NCBI GenBank assembly: GCA_032358255.1
Contig: JAULBX010007996.1
Span: 54,829 to 118,828 of the forward strand
From: Heterotrichella gracilis
Lineage: Eukaryota > Sar > Xanthophyceae > Tribonematales > Xanthonemataceae
DNA length: 64,000 nt
Reading direction: 5' to 3'
This document shows positions 37,701 through 46,854 of this stretch, in pieces; the first letter of the stretch is position 1; each line of letters starts with the position of its first letter. Below the pieces are notes generated by a model. It saw only the letters and a list, made by a program, of their open reading frames with translations, did no database searches and had not been told where the DNA came from. The position numbers and the translations under genes are program-made.

Positions 37701-38427
37701 GGGGTTGACTTGAAACCCACCGCAGCACGTGCGGCTTCACTTCAAAGGGCTGGTACTAACATGCAGAGTTGTGCCCCCACATGAACAGTATATGTTGCAG
37801 TGCATGTGTTGTCTCCCTGTGCAAGTGCTGCTGCCTGTCCACTACCTTCACCACGCCCGACTGCTGCACATCCATCCACAGCAGCCCAAAGTCGGTCGGG
37901 AACCTGGCCGCAAGGTTGTCCCTCGCTATCCACCGCCACAGCCCTGCCAGGTGGCCCAGCCCAGCCTCCAGAGCTGCCCTGTGCTGGTCCGCGTGCAGGT
38001 AGGCATGGAACCGCACGATGAACTGTCCCTCAATCGGCACGCTCTCCACCGCTGGCGGCTGTTCACCATTGTCTTGGGGCTGGTGGGGTGAGCTGGGTAC
38101 GGGTTTGTGCTTTGCTGAAGTGGCTGAGGGCTGTGAGAGCATGAAAAGTGCAGTCAGAGACTACAGCAGCTTGGATGCAAAGACTCTTGCCAGCACACCA
38201 GATTACACCAACGCCACGGTTGGACCCGGGATCCAAGCTGATATATATGCAGAGAACAATACCTGGCACACGCTCCCTGGGGGGTTGAACAGGCCATGGC
38301 TGTCGACTGGACATGTGCTTGCCGCCAAAACATCGCTGCTTGGGCTGCCCGCTACCAGATCAGGCCGCGCAAGGGACCACAGCAGCGCAGCCAATAGCAC
38401 CCCGCCTATATGCTTATGAAGCCCCAT
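25788..38427 (-). CDS. S1P: Site-1 protease (membrane-bound subtilase, SKI-1/S1P)
   Basis: Processes membrane-bound substrates in the Golgi lumen (in other eukaryotes SREBP, ATF6/bZIP28). Sixteen exons, all phases agree, 3978 nt, 1325 residues: 38427-38263, 38130-37846, 37470-37307, 36812-36588, 36281-36128, 35843-35727, 35359-35159, 34664-34404, 34001-33842, 33541-33271, 32911-32836, 29367-29233, 28807-28621, 27995-27810, 27499-27342, 27020-25788. Signal peptide in exon 1; prodomain in exon 2. Catalytic Asp at about 266 (GIFDTGV), His at about 297 ([11 protein letters not shown]), oxyanion Asn at about 387 (AIGNDGP), Ser at about 463 ([14 protein letters not shown]). The downstream non-catalytic region also matches ([31 protein letters not shown]). 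The last exon encodes a long acidic, Gly/Glu/Asp-rich luminal linker, one membrane segment ([16 protein letters not shown]) and a basic tail. It is about 280 residues longer than human or plant S1P, mainly in this linker. Intron 11 (3.5 kb) hosts an antisense gene. Confidence 0.95.
28408..28445 (-). pseudogene. Decayed partial copy of site-1 protease exon 13 (3' end and donor)
   Basis: GCACCTGTTGCCGGCG at about 28408 repeats the exon 13 end/donor at 28618. Similarity continues for about 15 more bases (ATCAGGACCTC versus ACCACGACCTC). Located in intron 13. Confidence 0.7.
28967..29020 (-). pseudogene. Decayed partial copy of site-1 protease exon 13 (5' end)
   Basis: Located in intron 12. It shares 33 identical bases with the exon at about 28768-28800 (coding for MVDLEDEYH), followed by a similar acceptor region. 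The copy soon diverges (EDEYHAPAI instead of EDEYHPEEV). Confidence 0.85.
30595..31533 (+). pseudogene. Bacterial-type COG4705-like membrane protein gene, nested in an intron, with in-frame TGA
   Basis: A single uninterrupted frame of 313 codons except for TGA at 30919-30921 (codon 109). Both halves match the bacterial 'uncharacterized membrane-anchored protein' family (COG4705): [85 protein letters not shown]. About seven to eight hydrophobic membrane segments. No introns, unlike every host gene here except RPL5. It lies antisense within intron 11 of site-1 protease, which suggests insertion of a transferred gene. The start ATG at 30595 precedes GASRDRF; a splice acceptor-like CTGCAG lies just upstream at about 30570, so a 5' UTR exon is possible. 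Apart from the TGA I see no frameshift. It could be a recent pseudogene, a readthrough gene or a sequence error. Confidence 0.85.
32767..32796 (-). pseudogene. Decayed copy of site-1 protease exon 11 end with donor
   Basis: CTCACCTGCAGGTTGTCCCT is repeated exactly from the exon 11/intron 11 junction at 32831-32850, then diverges. The copy lies 64 bases downstream of the original in the intron. Confidence 0.85.
33140..33172. repeat. GAAA-repeat dispersed element, copy 1
   Basis: (GAAA)n followed by GGGAACGCACAAAGGCG. The same arrangement recurs at 58563-58599 and 59030-59070. Located in intron 10 of site-1 protease. Confidence 0.75.
34117..34340 (-). pseudogene. Partial copies of site-1 protease exon 9
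   Basis: 34117-34215 repeats most of the exon 9 start (33907-34010), including the acceptor and the stretch coding [14 protein letters not shown]. It has lost at least one base (frameshift in the cysteine-rich part). A third, weaker copy of the inner part lies at about 34285-34335. All sit in intron 8. Confidence 0.85.
34790..34865 (-). pseudogene. Partial copy of site-1 protease exon 8 (catalytic serine exon)
   Basis: Repeats 34596-34672 with few changes: the acceptor, [12 protein letters not shown] and the following RDGCRM. It then reads LGTSIAMHM in place of SGTSVASPV, so the family context of the serine is lost. It lies in intron 7, 192 bases upstream in transcript order, with its own acceptor. 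Confidence 0.9.
35905..35960 (-). pseudogene. Decayed copy of site-1 protease exon 6 (5' part)
   Basis: GCAATGGCATAGTTGACAAAGAACCAGG resembles the exon 6 stretch GCAATGGCGTAGTTGAAGG..GAACCAGG at 35800-35830 (coding [11 protein letters not shown]). Located in intron 5. Confidence 0.7.
36060..36110 (-). pseudogene. Decayed copy of site-1 protease exon 5 end
   Basis: Reads [13 protein letters not shown] on the minus strand against [13 protein letters not shown] of exon 5 (36128-36175). The copy carries a CTAAATG change that creates a TTTAGG-like motif. Located in intron 5. Confidence 0.75.
36901..36963. repeat. Perfect 25-bp inverted repeat, 13-base loop
   Basis: Arms 36901-36925 and 36939-36963 are exact reverse complements (CTGGCAGCAAGGGTAATAAG plus ATAAT). 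Located in intron 3 of site-1 protease. It would form a strong hairpin in the transcript or extrude in DNA; might be a small non-autonomous element. Confidence 0.95.
37070..37300 (-). pseudogene. Two decayed copies of site-1 protease exon 3 end
   Basis: 37182-37260 resembles the exon 3 end and donor (37300-37385): CTGCCAGCCTG(C)TTTTGT.. and GGGTCAGCAGCA.. are shared, followed by CCATCGC/CCACCGCC. A third, weaker version is at 37078-37140. TTTAGGG-like motifs (37157, 37260-37290) lie between the copies. All are in intron 3. Confidence 0.75.
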
Positions 38428-39352
38428 TCAGAACCCAGCCTGAACGGCTGAGAGCAGGCATCAGGTTGGGCTAACCGCGGTTTTGCTGGGCCGTCGCACC
38501 ATCCGAGTAAAGCCCGCAGGCCCCCACAGCGTCACGATCGAGTGTACCACCGCCCACTTTAGGATATTTGAAACAAGACAGGAAAATTTCCCCACCCACG
38601 GCAGCTGTCGGCGTGAAGTCCGCCTGATTTACTGGTGCATGCCAACTGGGCAAGTTCTGAATGCGAAACAGCGAGTAAAATTACAGCTAACACAACTATC
38701 GGGGCTTTCTGTCCAAACTAATATGTATGCGACGGTGCCAATTTACCTCGCTTGCACATATTTGGCAGTTCTGTCCTTTTCAGAAGGCGCATTTTCCGTG
38801 TGCATATGCATGGACTGTGAGAAGTTGCTGGGCCAGCAAAACCCTACAGTAGGGTCGTTCACCCCCACTTGTCAAAGCTGCCAGGGCGCCCTTGGGTCGA
38901 CCCCTTTCAAAGGGGGCCATAGCCATTTCAGCCAAAGGCCCGAATGGCTTTGTGGCCAACAATTACAGTCTTACATCTACGGTCGGTTCACTCCCATATT
39001 TGAGAAATACCCCCTGCACATACACAACTGAACAACGGCGTGGTTCTCCATTGGTGGTTTGCTTGTGCAGCCGCTGCTATGTCTCAGCGAGTCTCAAGGG
39101 AGTCACTGAGATAATGCAGCTCCTGCATCGGCAAACCACCATTGAACAGCCACGCCGTTGCATGCTCAGCAGGTGTAACCGCCACTGGTGCATCTTTTGC
39201 GAAGCTGTACTGAACCAAAGCGACTCAAAAATAGGAAAGAATGTCATCAGCAACGATGTGCAGCGCTTGGCAGAGTTACCTCCTAATTCACTCCACTAAA
39301 CCGTCTCCCCTGGTGCTCCAATAATTGGCCCCCAACCCCATACCCAACCCAA
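38428..39352. other. Intergenic between Sec62 stop and site-1 protease start
   Basis: About 0.9 kb. It must contain the site-1 protease promoter. A 182-codon plus-strand frame at 38483-39031 has no recognisable features and is not called. A long hairpin occupies 39033-39160. Confidence 0.5.
39033..39160. ncRNA. Candidate long-hairpin RNA (pre-miRNA-like) or palindromic element
   Basis: 128 bases that fold on themselves nearly end to end without gaps. Left arm from CAACGGCGTGG; right arm ends CCACGCCGTTG. By hand, roughly 49 of 63 positions pair, including blocks CAACGGCGTG, GGTGGTTTGC, TGCAG, GCTGC and CTCAG. Mismatches are spread as small bulges, as in algal or plant miRNA precursors. A MITE is the alternative. 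Expression unknown. Confidence 0.5.
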
Positions 39353-42300
39353 TCACAGCTCTGTGTCATCATGCGCATCTGATTGGCTGTCACCACCTGA
39401 CACCACCACCACCTCCTCCTCCTCTCCATCCCCTTCCTCCCCCTCCACCCCTTGCGCCACCTCCTCCGCCCCCTGCGGTTGCGAGGCGCCCCCCCCCTCC
39501 TGCCCCCCTGCACCCATACCCTCACCCCCTGTGGTGGCATTCATATCGAATGGCTGCTCAGACGTGGTGCCATTCATGGTCACGTTACCCGCCAGCTTCT
39601 CGTAGCCTGGGTCGTGCAGGTTGAGGGCGTCGAAGAACGATTCCTTGGCCTTGCGGGCGTTGTCCTTGAGCGTGCCTGTGTGGCAAAACGAGAGGGGGGG
39701 GAGTCATACAGGGGCCAGCCATGAAAGGGGGGGGGGTAGGAGCGGGAGCAGTTCACGGCAACGAAGGAATGGTGCACGCACACTTTATGTCAACGGTCAC
39801 CCATGACTGGCGGGAATGTGCAGGTTGCGCACACTACGCTGCAAACACAACAGAGTGCCTCACACCGTACACGCAAACCCTGAACCCCTCCAACCAAAAC
39901 CCTAACCATTGCACCCTGTACCTTTGTCTGGCGAGAACGTGTAGATGGCGTACAGCGTGGCGCCCACCGCAGCGCCCACGGTGATTCTCCCCAGCCAGTG
40001 CGATGCCTTGCCCTCCTCGGGTTTGTCAAAGGAGTAGTAGGGCGAGAAGGCGTCGTAGATCCCCAGCTCCTGCGCAACAGGGATTTGGAATTTGTCTACG
40101 ACCCAGCGCTCAGAAAATGCGATGATTTGACATGTGAAATGTATTGATCAGCTGAAACTGTTGCTGGTTCCCAGCTCATGTGGCACTCGCCACCGCACCG
40201 CTTGGCATGAGCAGCCACCACCCAGCACACCTGTTACACCACCTATTTCATCTGGCAGATATGATACTGGTAGCATCAAAAGCATACAGCATAGCACCCT
40301 AGCCTACCTAGACACCGTGTGCACCGTGCTACTGGCAGGAAGAGGGTGGGTCGCCATATTTTTGCATACTGGCTCTCCTCACAGAAGACTAGAGCCAATG
40401 ATATGATGCAACACACTCTAGCCACACCAGCTGACTGTTACCCACCATATGCATAGTCAGCATGCATGATTTACATTATTTACACGTGCGTGCAGCATAA
40501 ATATAATATTAAGCTGTGCAGATATTGGGCTGTGCAGATCTGACCGTGGGCAACAATCCTGCAGGATTGCCAAGAGCAGAACAAGCTGGTCTGCTTTTAC
40601 TCTAGGCACCCACACATATTTTTATCACCCAATGCCATGAACTTTCATCACCATCTGCCGCCGCACCCCACCCGCACCCACGCACAACCCCCTTACCTCG
40701 GAGAGCATGTTTGGGAATATCCTGAAGCAGCGCCCCGTGACGATCCACGTGGCACCCGCCACCGCGCCCCGCAGGGTGATCAGCCCCAGGATGGCCATGA
40801 GCAAAAAAATATGCTGCTGTACACCACCTTTCTACCACCCAGTACCCTATGTTTTTCACCGCATCTGCTGCCGCACCCCCCCCCCTCCCTTCCCCCACGC
40901 ACAACCCCCCTTACCTCTGACAGCATGTTCGGGAAGATCCAGAAGCAGCGCCCCGTGACGATCCACGTGGCACCCGCCACCGCGCCCCGCAGGGTGATCA
41001 GCCCCAGTATGGCCATGAGCAGGAACATGCTGCTGTACACCACCCCGATCTTGAGCCAGTAGGGCGCAAGGGGGAAGAGGCACATGAGCACCACAATGAC
41101 CGCCAGCGCCCCTGCGCCCACGTAGAGCCAGGGGGAGATGGGCCGGTCGTAGGTCCAGGCGTAGAAGGCCTCCTCGGTGTGGAACTGCGCCAAGGGATTA
41201 GGGTTTAGGGTCCAGGCGTAGCAGGCCTGCTACATGTACAATTGCAGCTTCGATTTGGGGGTTTAGGCATGATGCTATGCATCGGGACCAGGGAATGCCT
41301 CCTCGGTGTGGAACTGTGCCACCACCTGGCAGCCTCAGCAGCTCCTTGGGTTTATATTTTAGGGTACAGGATTGAGGGTTTAGGGCGTCGCTGGCACCTC
41401 CTGTGGGTGCAGCCTGAGCAGCTTCTTGGGCCACTTTGCTGTGTAGGGTTTAGGGTCCATGTTTTAGGGTTTAGGGCGGCGCTGGTACCTCCTGTGGGTG
41501 CAGCCTGAGCAGCTTCTTGGGCCACTTTAGGGTTTAGGGTATAAGACTTAGGGTTTAGGGTTGCGCTGGTACCTCCTGTGGGTGCAGCCTGAGCAGCTTC
41601 TTGGGCCACTTTGCCAGCCTCTTCTTGCCGGGCTTGGGCTTCTTGAACATGCGCTCCGTCCTGATCAGCAGCCCTTTCCGCATGAGCAGCTCAGCAACCT
41701 CCTTGATCTGGTCGTCAACCTTCTTGTCTGCACACCGTGGTAGCATGGGTCAGCTGGGATCCTGTTTGCTAATTGCGTGTGCTAACGCACAGCACAGTAT
41801 CAAGGAAGGAGAGCCGCAACAACACCATCATGCCCATGATCAGTCAGCGTCCCCCACTCCGGCCATTGATGAGAAGAGTACTCAGTATCCCAGATTGTCA
41901 GTGCTGCAATGGGGGGACAACCCAAGCACTGCTGCAACCCCGCAGTGCTTGCAGCAATGGTTGGATTGTCTGCCCTATTGCAACAACGACAAAGCGGGAA
42001 ACTGAGTACTCACTAATAGCGGAAAAGAGGAGACACAGAATGTGCCATGCCGTCTGCACCCATAAATGCAATCTTGACAGAGATGGAAGCTTTAGCGGTG
42101 CATGGCGGGTGTGCAGGTCCGTACTTCCTGACACAAACATCTTCATCTGGTCTGCGTTGTCCCTAAAGTAGGCCGCCACGTCCTTCCCTCTGATGAACTC
42201 CACCCGGTGCTCGTCCAGCACCGCTGTCCGATATTCTATCCCATGCTTGCTCCTCAGAGTGTCAGCAAGCTGCTTCAAGGGTTCAACCTTGGGCTGCAAG

Positions 42301-42708
42301 CGGGTAGTTGGTGATGAGTGGTGGGTGATGGCTAGTGATGGGGTGCAAATGGTTGACTAGTGGTGCGTTGCGAGACAGTGACTTGTGATGGGTTGAGAGG
42401 GTTGACTAGTGGTGGAGTTCCAAATGATTTAGGGGTACCTAGAGCTGAGTTGCACGGGTTTCAATGGGTGATGGGCTACAAGTGGAGTGGGTTAGTGATG
42501 GGCTGTGTGACTAATGTGAGTTAGCAATGGGTGTTTGGTGACGGGCTGCATGAGTTTGCTAGCTATGAACTCCAAGTAGGTGATTAGTGTCTAGTGTTTA
42601 GTTGCTTGTTCAAAGAGCAAAGGGAGCGACAGAGGCCTGGACCCTTGTAAAATGCTCCCATGTTACCTTGGGCTTGTTCAGACCCAGTGCCTCTTTTGTG
42701 AGGTTCAT
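39353..42708 (-). CDS. SEC62: Sec62, ER protein translocation subunit
   Basis: Six exons: 42708-42667, 42293-42125, 41727-41573, 41184-40915, 40069-39922, 39675-39353; 1107 nt, 368 residues. Partners Sec61/Sec63 in post-translational import into the ER. Matches to plant Sec62: HRVEFIRGKDVAAYFRDN, DDQIKEVAELLMRKGLL, KKPKPGKKRLAKWP, then EEAFYAWTYDR, two membrane segments (VGAGALAVIVVLMCLFPLAP and the segment around VVYSSMFLLMAILGLI), ATWIVTGRCFWIFPNML. After the family core come YDAFSPYYSF, a further hydrophobic segment (ITVGAAVGATLYAIYTF) and an acidic Glu/Gly-rich tail. The exon 2 donor (GGAA|GTACGG) is the least certain junction. Start codon 668 bases from that of the divergent NCBP3-like gene. 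Confidence 0.93.
40685..40829 (-). pseudogene. Partial copy of Sec62 exon 4 (3' half with donor)
   Basis: About 145 bases highly similar to 40901-41043, including the intron donor and the coding part for GLITLRGAVAGATWIVTGRC. A longer A run (GCAAAAAAATATG versus GCAGGAACATG) shifts the frame. Lies in intron 4, 216 bases from the original. Confidence 0.95.
41197..41352 (-). pseudogene. Fragments of Sec62 exon 4 start and exon 3 end
   Basis: 41209-41232 repeats the bases GTCCAGGCGTAGNAGGCCT of exon 4. 41288-41318 repeats GCCTCCTCGGTGTGGAACTG. 41331-41351 repeats part of the exon 3 end (CAGCCTCAGCAGCTCCTTGG). Separated by TTTAGGG motifs (41201-41212, 41369-41384). Confidence 0.8.
41391..41529 (-). 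pseudogene. Two near-identical copies of Sec62 exon 3 end with donor
   Basis: 41391-41438 and 41481-41529 repeat 41566-41612, sharing CTCCTGTGGGTGCAGCCTGA and the next GCAGCTTCTTGGGCCACTTT. Each copy is followed by one or more TTTAGGG units before the next copy starts. The original is the only one continuing into exon 3. Spacing about 85-90 bp. Confidence 0.95.
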
Positions 42709-43376
42709 CTGGACCACTGGTCGTCACAGTGACTGAGGTAGACGTTATTAACGTGGATCAACAAAATATTCAGTACATGAAGCTACTGTTTCGTTTTGTG
42801 CTTTGATACACTGGGCAAGTTGTGGGCAACTGCATGTGCCCAATGGGACTATAGTTGCCGGTCAAGAAACAGCCTTCTCAGGCATATGATCAAGCAAGTG
42901 TTCAACGTCGGGCAACTGCCGTCTGTTGTACCACTTGTTGGGTTGCTTTCACTGGTTTTATGCTTCGCCATCTTGATGGCACCTTTTCATGGCCGTCAAG
43001 GGGGGTGCGAGCCTGAACGGGGGAGGTGCATATGCATGCATTGCACTTGACCAAGTTTACAAGTAGGTTTGCAGTGCAAACTTTGCACAGGTGCTCCCCG
43101 CATACCACTCCACATAGCTCGCCTTAAATCGCTTGGTGCAGCTGCATTTTCGTTGACGTCTATTTGTTCCCAGCGGCGAGGTTTGGACTTGCTGGTCGCA
43201 TTGGCTGTCCCATCACTCAGTGCGAACCAAGACAAGGCAGACAAGGCGCCGCGTGCATTCAATCCCCTGTGTATACCTGCAATATAGACTGTAGTTTGCG
43301 CACGCATATCCAGTCGTAAGCAGTCGCATAGGTGGTCTAGAATAGACAAGGTAGACTAGCCCAGGTGAACCATAGC
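42709..43376. promoter_or_regulatory. Divergent intergenic region, Sec62 / NCBP3-like
   Basis: 668 bases between two divergent start codons, so both promoters must lie here or in 5' UTR introns. No TATA box is evident. A plus-strand 84-codon frame (42796-43050) has no support. Confidence 0.45.
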
Positions 43377-46300
43377 ATGGAGCGTCCCAAGATAGTTTTC
43401 GCAGCCGGTGGTGGCGATGAGCAACCCACGCAGTCTGCTCTCGACGAGGAACGGGAGAAGCACCGCAAGAGGTAGGTAGCGGCTGCACGCCATGCGTTCG
43501 CCCCACATCTTGAAATATGGGAGCTCACAGCAAGTAGTACACCTCTTGATGGGACACAGCCGACAGTTTACGCACGCACACCAACTAGATGACAACCAAG
43601 GGTGCACTGTTATGTGTATTTTATTAACTCATATCTGCGCCCACCACATCCACATATGGCTCAACACCACAACTGCGCCCACCACGTGTGCTGCACCACC
43701 CACCACATCACGTTCACGCCTGCAAACGACACCCAATGTTGGTTGCCTGGTGGCGGCCCTACTGCACAGCCAGCATACCCACAAGGTGCACACCAACTGC
43801 GCCGCACCCCTTTCACCCCTCGCCCCGCACCCACCACAGGGCTGAGCGGTTTGGCGCCACCTACATCCAGCCTGAGGCCCGGCCTGACCTGCAGCACGAG
43901 GTCAAAAAGGCGCATGGCAAGCGGGGGGGCATCAAAACAGGCTTCGACCTGATGACTGAGGTACCCAGGCTGTGCCCTGTGCTTGCACCTCACCCACCCA
44001 ACTTCACAGGGACCGTTGATACAACGTTCACACCTGTAACCTATACTGGACAGCCCGGATATTGGGCGTTATTGCGATATTGCAAGTTATTCCACTTAAT
44101 GGCCCTCAAAACACCCTGCAGATCCGCCACTGCCCGTGCTGGTTGCCTCACTGCACCATACTTTGGGCAGGGCCACTGCGGATACCCTATGCAAGGGTCT
44201 GTCACCCCCTCGTCATACCCTACACAAGGGTTTGACACCCCTGCGCCATACCCTATGCAAGGGTCTGACACCCCCCATGGCCACCGCAGGAGCAGCAGCA
44301 GCTGCGCCGGGATCGTGCCACCCGCTTTGCCCTAGAGGGTGACCCACTCGAGTACAAGCCCCTGGAGCCGTCTGAGGATGAGCTGAAAAAGGCGCAGCGC
44401 GCGCAGCGGTTCGGCACCGAGTACACCCCACATGACAGCACAGGGCTGATGGACGTCGGTAAGGGGATGGGATCTAGGGGTTAGGGGTTTGCACTGAGTA
44501 CATCCAAATTGGCCTTGCCAATGGGTGATAGTGCAAATTGAGCAAGGGACAATGATTGATGCATTCATACATCCCCACCACACCGCACCACCACCAGTCC
44601 CCCCTATTCCCCCGATCCATCCCACCCCCCATCCCCCGCCCCCCATCCCCAGACCTCCTGGAGGCCAAGCAGCATGCCGCCATGCACGTGCCCCGCCGCG
44701 CCGACGCCCTGCACCTGTACGGTGTGGACCTCATGGGCACAAAGGATGTGCTGGCATACTTCAGGGACTATGGGCCAAGCTTTGTGGAGTGGATCAACGA
44801 CTCGTGCTGTGAGTGGGCGGGGGACGGGGTGTGAGTGGTGCTATTGTGGCGGGGGGTGGGTGTGCTGTGGTGGGTGTGGGAGGTTGGGGCGTCCTGGATT
44901 GGTGCAGCATGGGCGGTGGACCACATGGCCGCTCTGGATTGGGCCCATCTGCATTGCTGCGCCACAGAGGGTTCTACATCACACGGTACACCTTCTTGAT
45001 CACAGGCGATGTGCTATTCCATGTGCCTACCCACCGCATGCCTTCCAGCCCATGTGCACCCATGTGAGATCATTTGCCCCTCCCCACAGGCAATGTTGTG
45101 TTTGAAGACGGCTTCACCGCCAAGCGGGCCATTGTGGGGCTGGGCAAGTCGCTCCCGCCCGAGGATGCACCTGACGACAGCACGCAGGGTAGGGGCACTG
45201 ACTGGCATGGCTGCTGAGGCAGGCTGGCGGTAGGAACGTGTTGGGCTTGCATCCCACCTGGTGTATGCACATGAACGGATTTGCACTTGGGCATGCCTCA
45301 TCACTCTGCATGCCTCATTCACACAAGCCATACTCTCCCCAATGGGTAATGGGGTGATTGAGCCTGCATCCCCCGCCCCTGGAGCAATCACATGCACTTG
45401 GAGTGGCCAGCAGGGACAGAGGTAGTCCACAATCATTGCAACGTGGTAGTGTTGCACAATTCTATCTCCAATATTGCCCCACCGCCCCTGTATTCCAACC
45501 GCACGCTGTGTTCTCCTGCATGCTTTGCCATGGCTTGCCAATTAACCATCCCCCCCCCTGCCCCTCCCCTGCAGGCCTTGACCCCTCCAACATCACCAAC
45601 ATCGCCTATCTGTGGCACAAGGGGGAGGACTTTGTGAAGGCGGGGGTGACCATCCCGCTGCTGTTCCGCATGGCAACGGTGGAAGACACCAAGCCAAGCA
45701 GCGGGCCGCACACAACCCGCAGGCTGTGGACGCTGCCGGTGGCACAGGTGCGGCTGTGAGCGCGGGAGGGGTTGAATAGGCTGCCTTGGGGAATTGTAAA
45801 TTTGGAAAGAGTTTTTTAATTTGCTGTTATGACCCCTGGTGTGGCTGGGATCAGTCCTGGCAGGGTGCAGTTGTGTCATTCGTGCTGTTCCATCTGGCCC
45901 TGGATGAGACCTCAAAGCTGGAATCTGGTTTCAAAGCCGAAATGCAGATATTCACTGACTTTTGACAGGAGTACATTGATGATTGTAACGTCAGTAATAT
46001 ACATATACCCCTGCTTATGGTTGATGGCCATTCTGTTGACATGTGCTCCCATGGCCCAGGCTGCTCGGCATGTTCAGGGCGGGGGTGACGAGGAGATGCA
46101 GCGCGCGCGGGGGGAGCGGGGGGGCAGGCAGGCGCGCAAGCGGCGGCGCAGGGGCCCCAGCGACGTGGACATGGTGGATGCAGAGGTGCGCATGGCGGGG
46201 CGGGGAAGGTGCATGGTGGTATGGGTTGCTGTGCTTGAATGGGTGGATAGAGCACACACCCTCATGCACAGGGTGTTGTGCTAGGTAGCCTGGCAACCCA

Positions 46301-46854
46301 TTGTTGCATGCTGAAGCCAGGGTGTAGGGTTTGGTGTTGCTGCATGCATCCATCTGCACAGAAGTGCTGCCATAGGGCCGGCGCACTCTCGCGCCCGCTT
46401 TATGTTACATGTGTGCCCCAGGTGGGATGCAAGTGCCCACCGATCATATCCACCCACCACCCTTGGCCTCGCTGCTGACCTATGCCCCCTGCCAATGCGG
46501 ATGCAGGAGTACGACGAAGAGTACAGCGGGGAGGATGAGCGGCCCACTGAGAGGCAACGGCAGGACGATGATGGTGGCGAGGGGGGCGCGGGGATAGCCC
46601 GGTCAGATTTGCCTGACCTGCGGGGCCGGCTGGCACACAGCGCTGTCCCCTCAGGGCTATTCTCAGCTGCAGCTGCTGGTCTGGTGCCTCGCCAGCTGGT
46701 GGACATTGATGAGCAAGGGGGTGGTGATGGTGGTGGTAGTGGCGGGGGCGTGGAGGGTGGTGTGGTGGAGGATGGTGGTGGTGCGGTGGGGGTGGAGGAG
46801 GAGGACCAGCTTGTGGATGTGGGGGAGGTGGAGGACATCCTTGTGGATGCGTGA
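43377..46854 (+). CDS. NCBP3: Nuclear cap-binding protein subunit 3-like
   Basis: Eight exons: 43377-43471, 43840-43960, 44290-44458, 44653-44808, 45090-45188, 45575-45747, 46060-46185, 46507-46854; 1287 nt, 428 residues. In animals NCBP3 binds the mRNA cap with NCBP1 and supports export. The diagnostic RRM-like stretch spans exons 4-5: RRADALHLYGVDLMGTKDVL, AYFRDYGPSFVEWINDSC, then CNVVFEDGFTAKRAIVGLG. The N-terminus begins MERPKIVFAAGGG and has two ERFG/QRFG motifs followed by a Thr/Tyr stretch (RFGATYIQP, RFGTEYTP). Exon 7 carries an Arg/Lys-rich block (RKRRRRG), a likely nuclear localisation signal. The C-terminus is acidic and Gly/Val/Asp-rich. The residues that bind the cap were not checked one by one. 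Confidence 0.88.
44182..44280 (+). repeat. Minisatellite, three 33-bp units
   Basis: Units at 44182-44214, 44215-44247 and 44248-44280, each with ATACCCTA, CAAGGGT and a CACCCC part. Located at the end of intron 2 of the NCBP3-like gene, 10 bases before exon 3. In one frame it would read YPMQGS..TP units, but this frame is not that of exon 3. Confidence 0.9.

Noticed and set aside
38483-39031. 182-codon plus-strand open frame as a gene
   Set aside because: No domain, signal peptide or homologous exon; it covers the probable promoter of site-1 protease.
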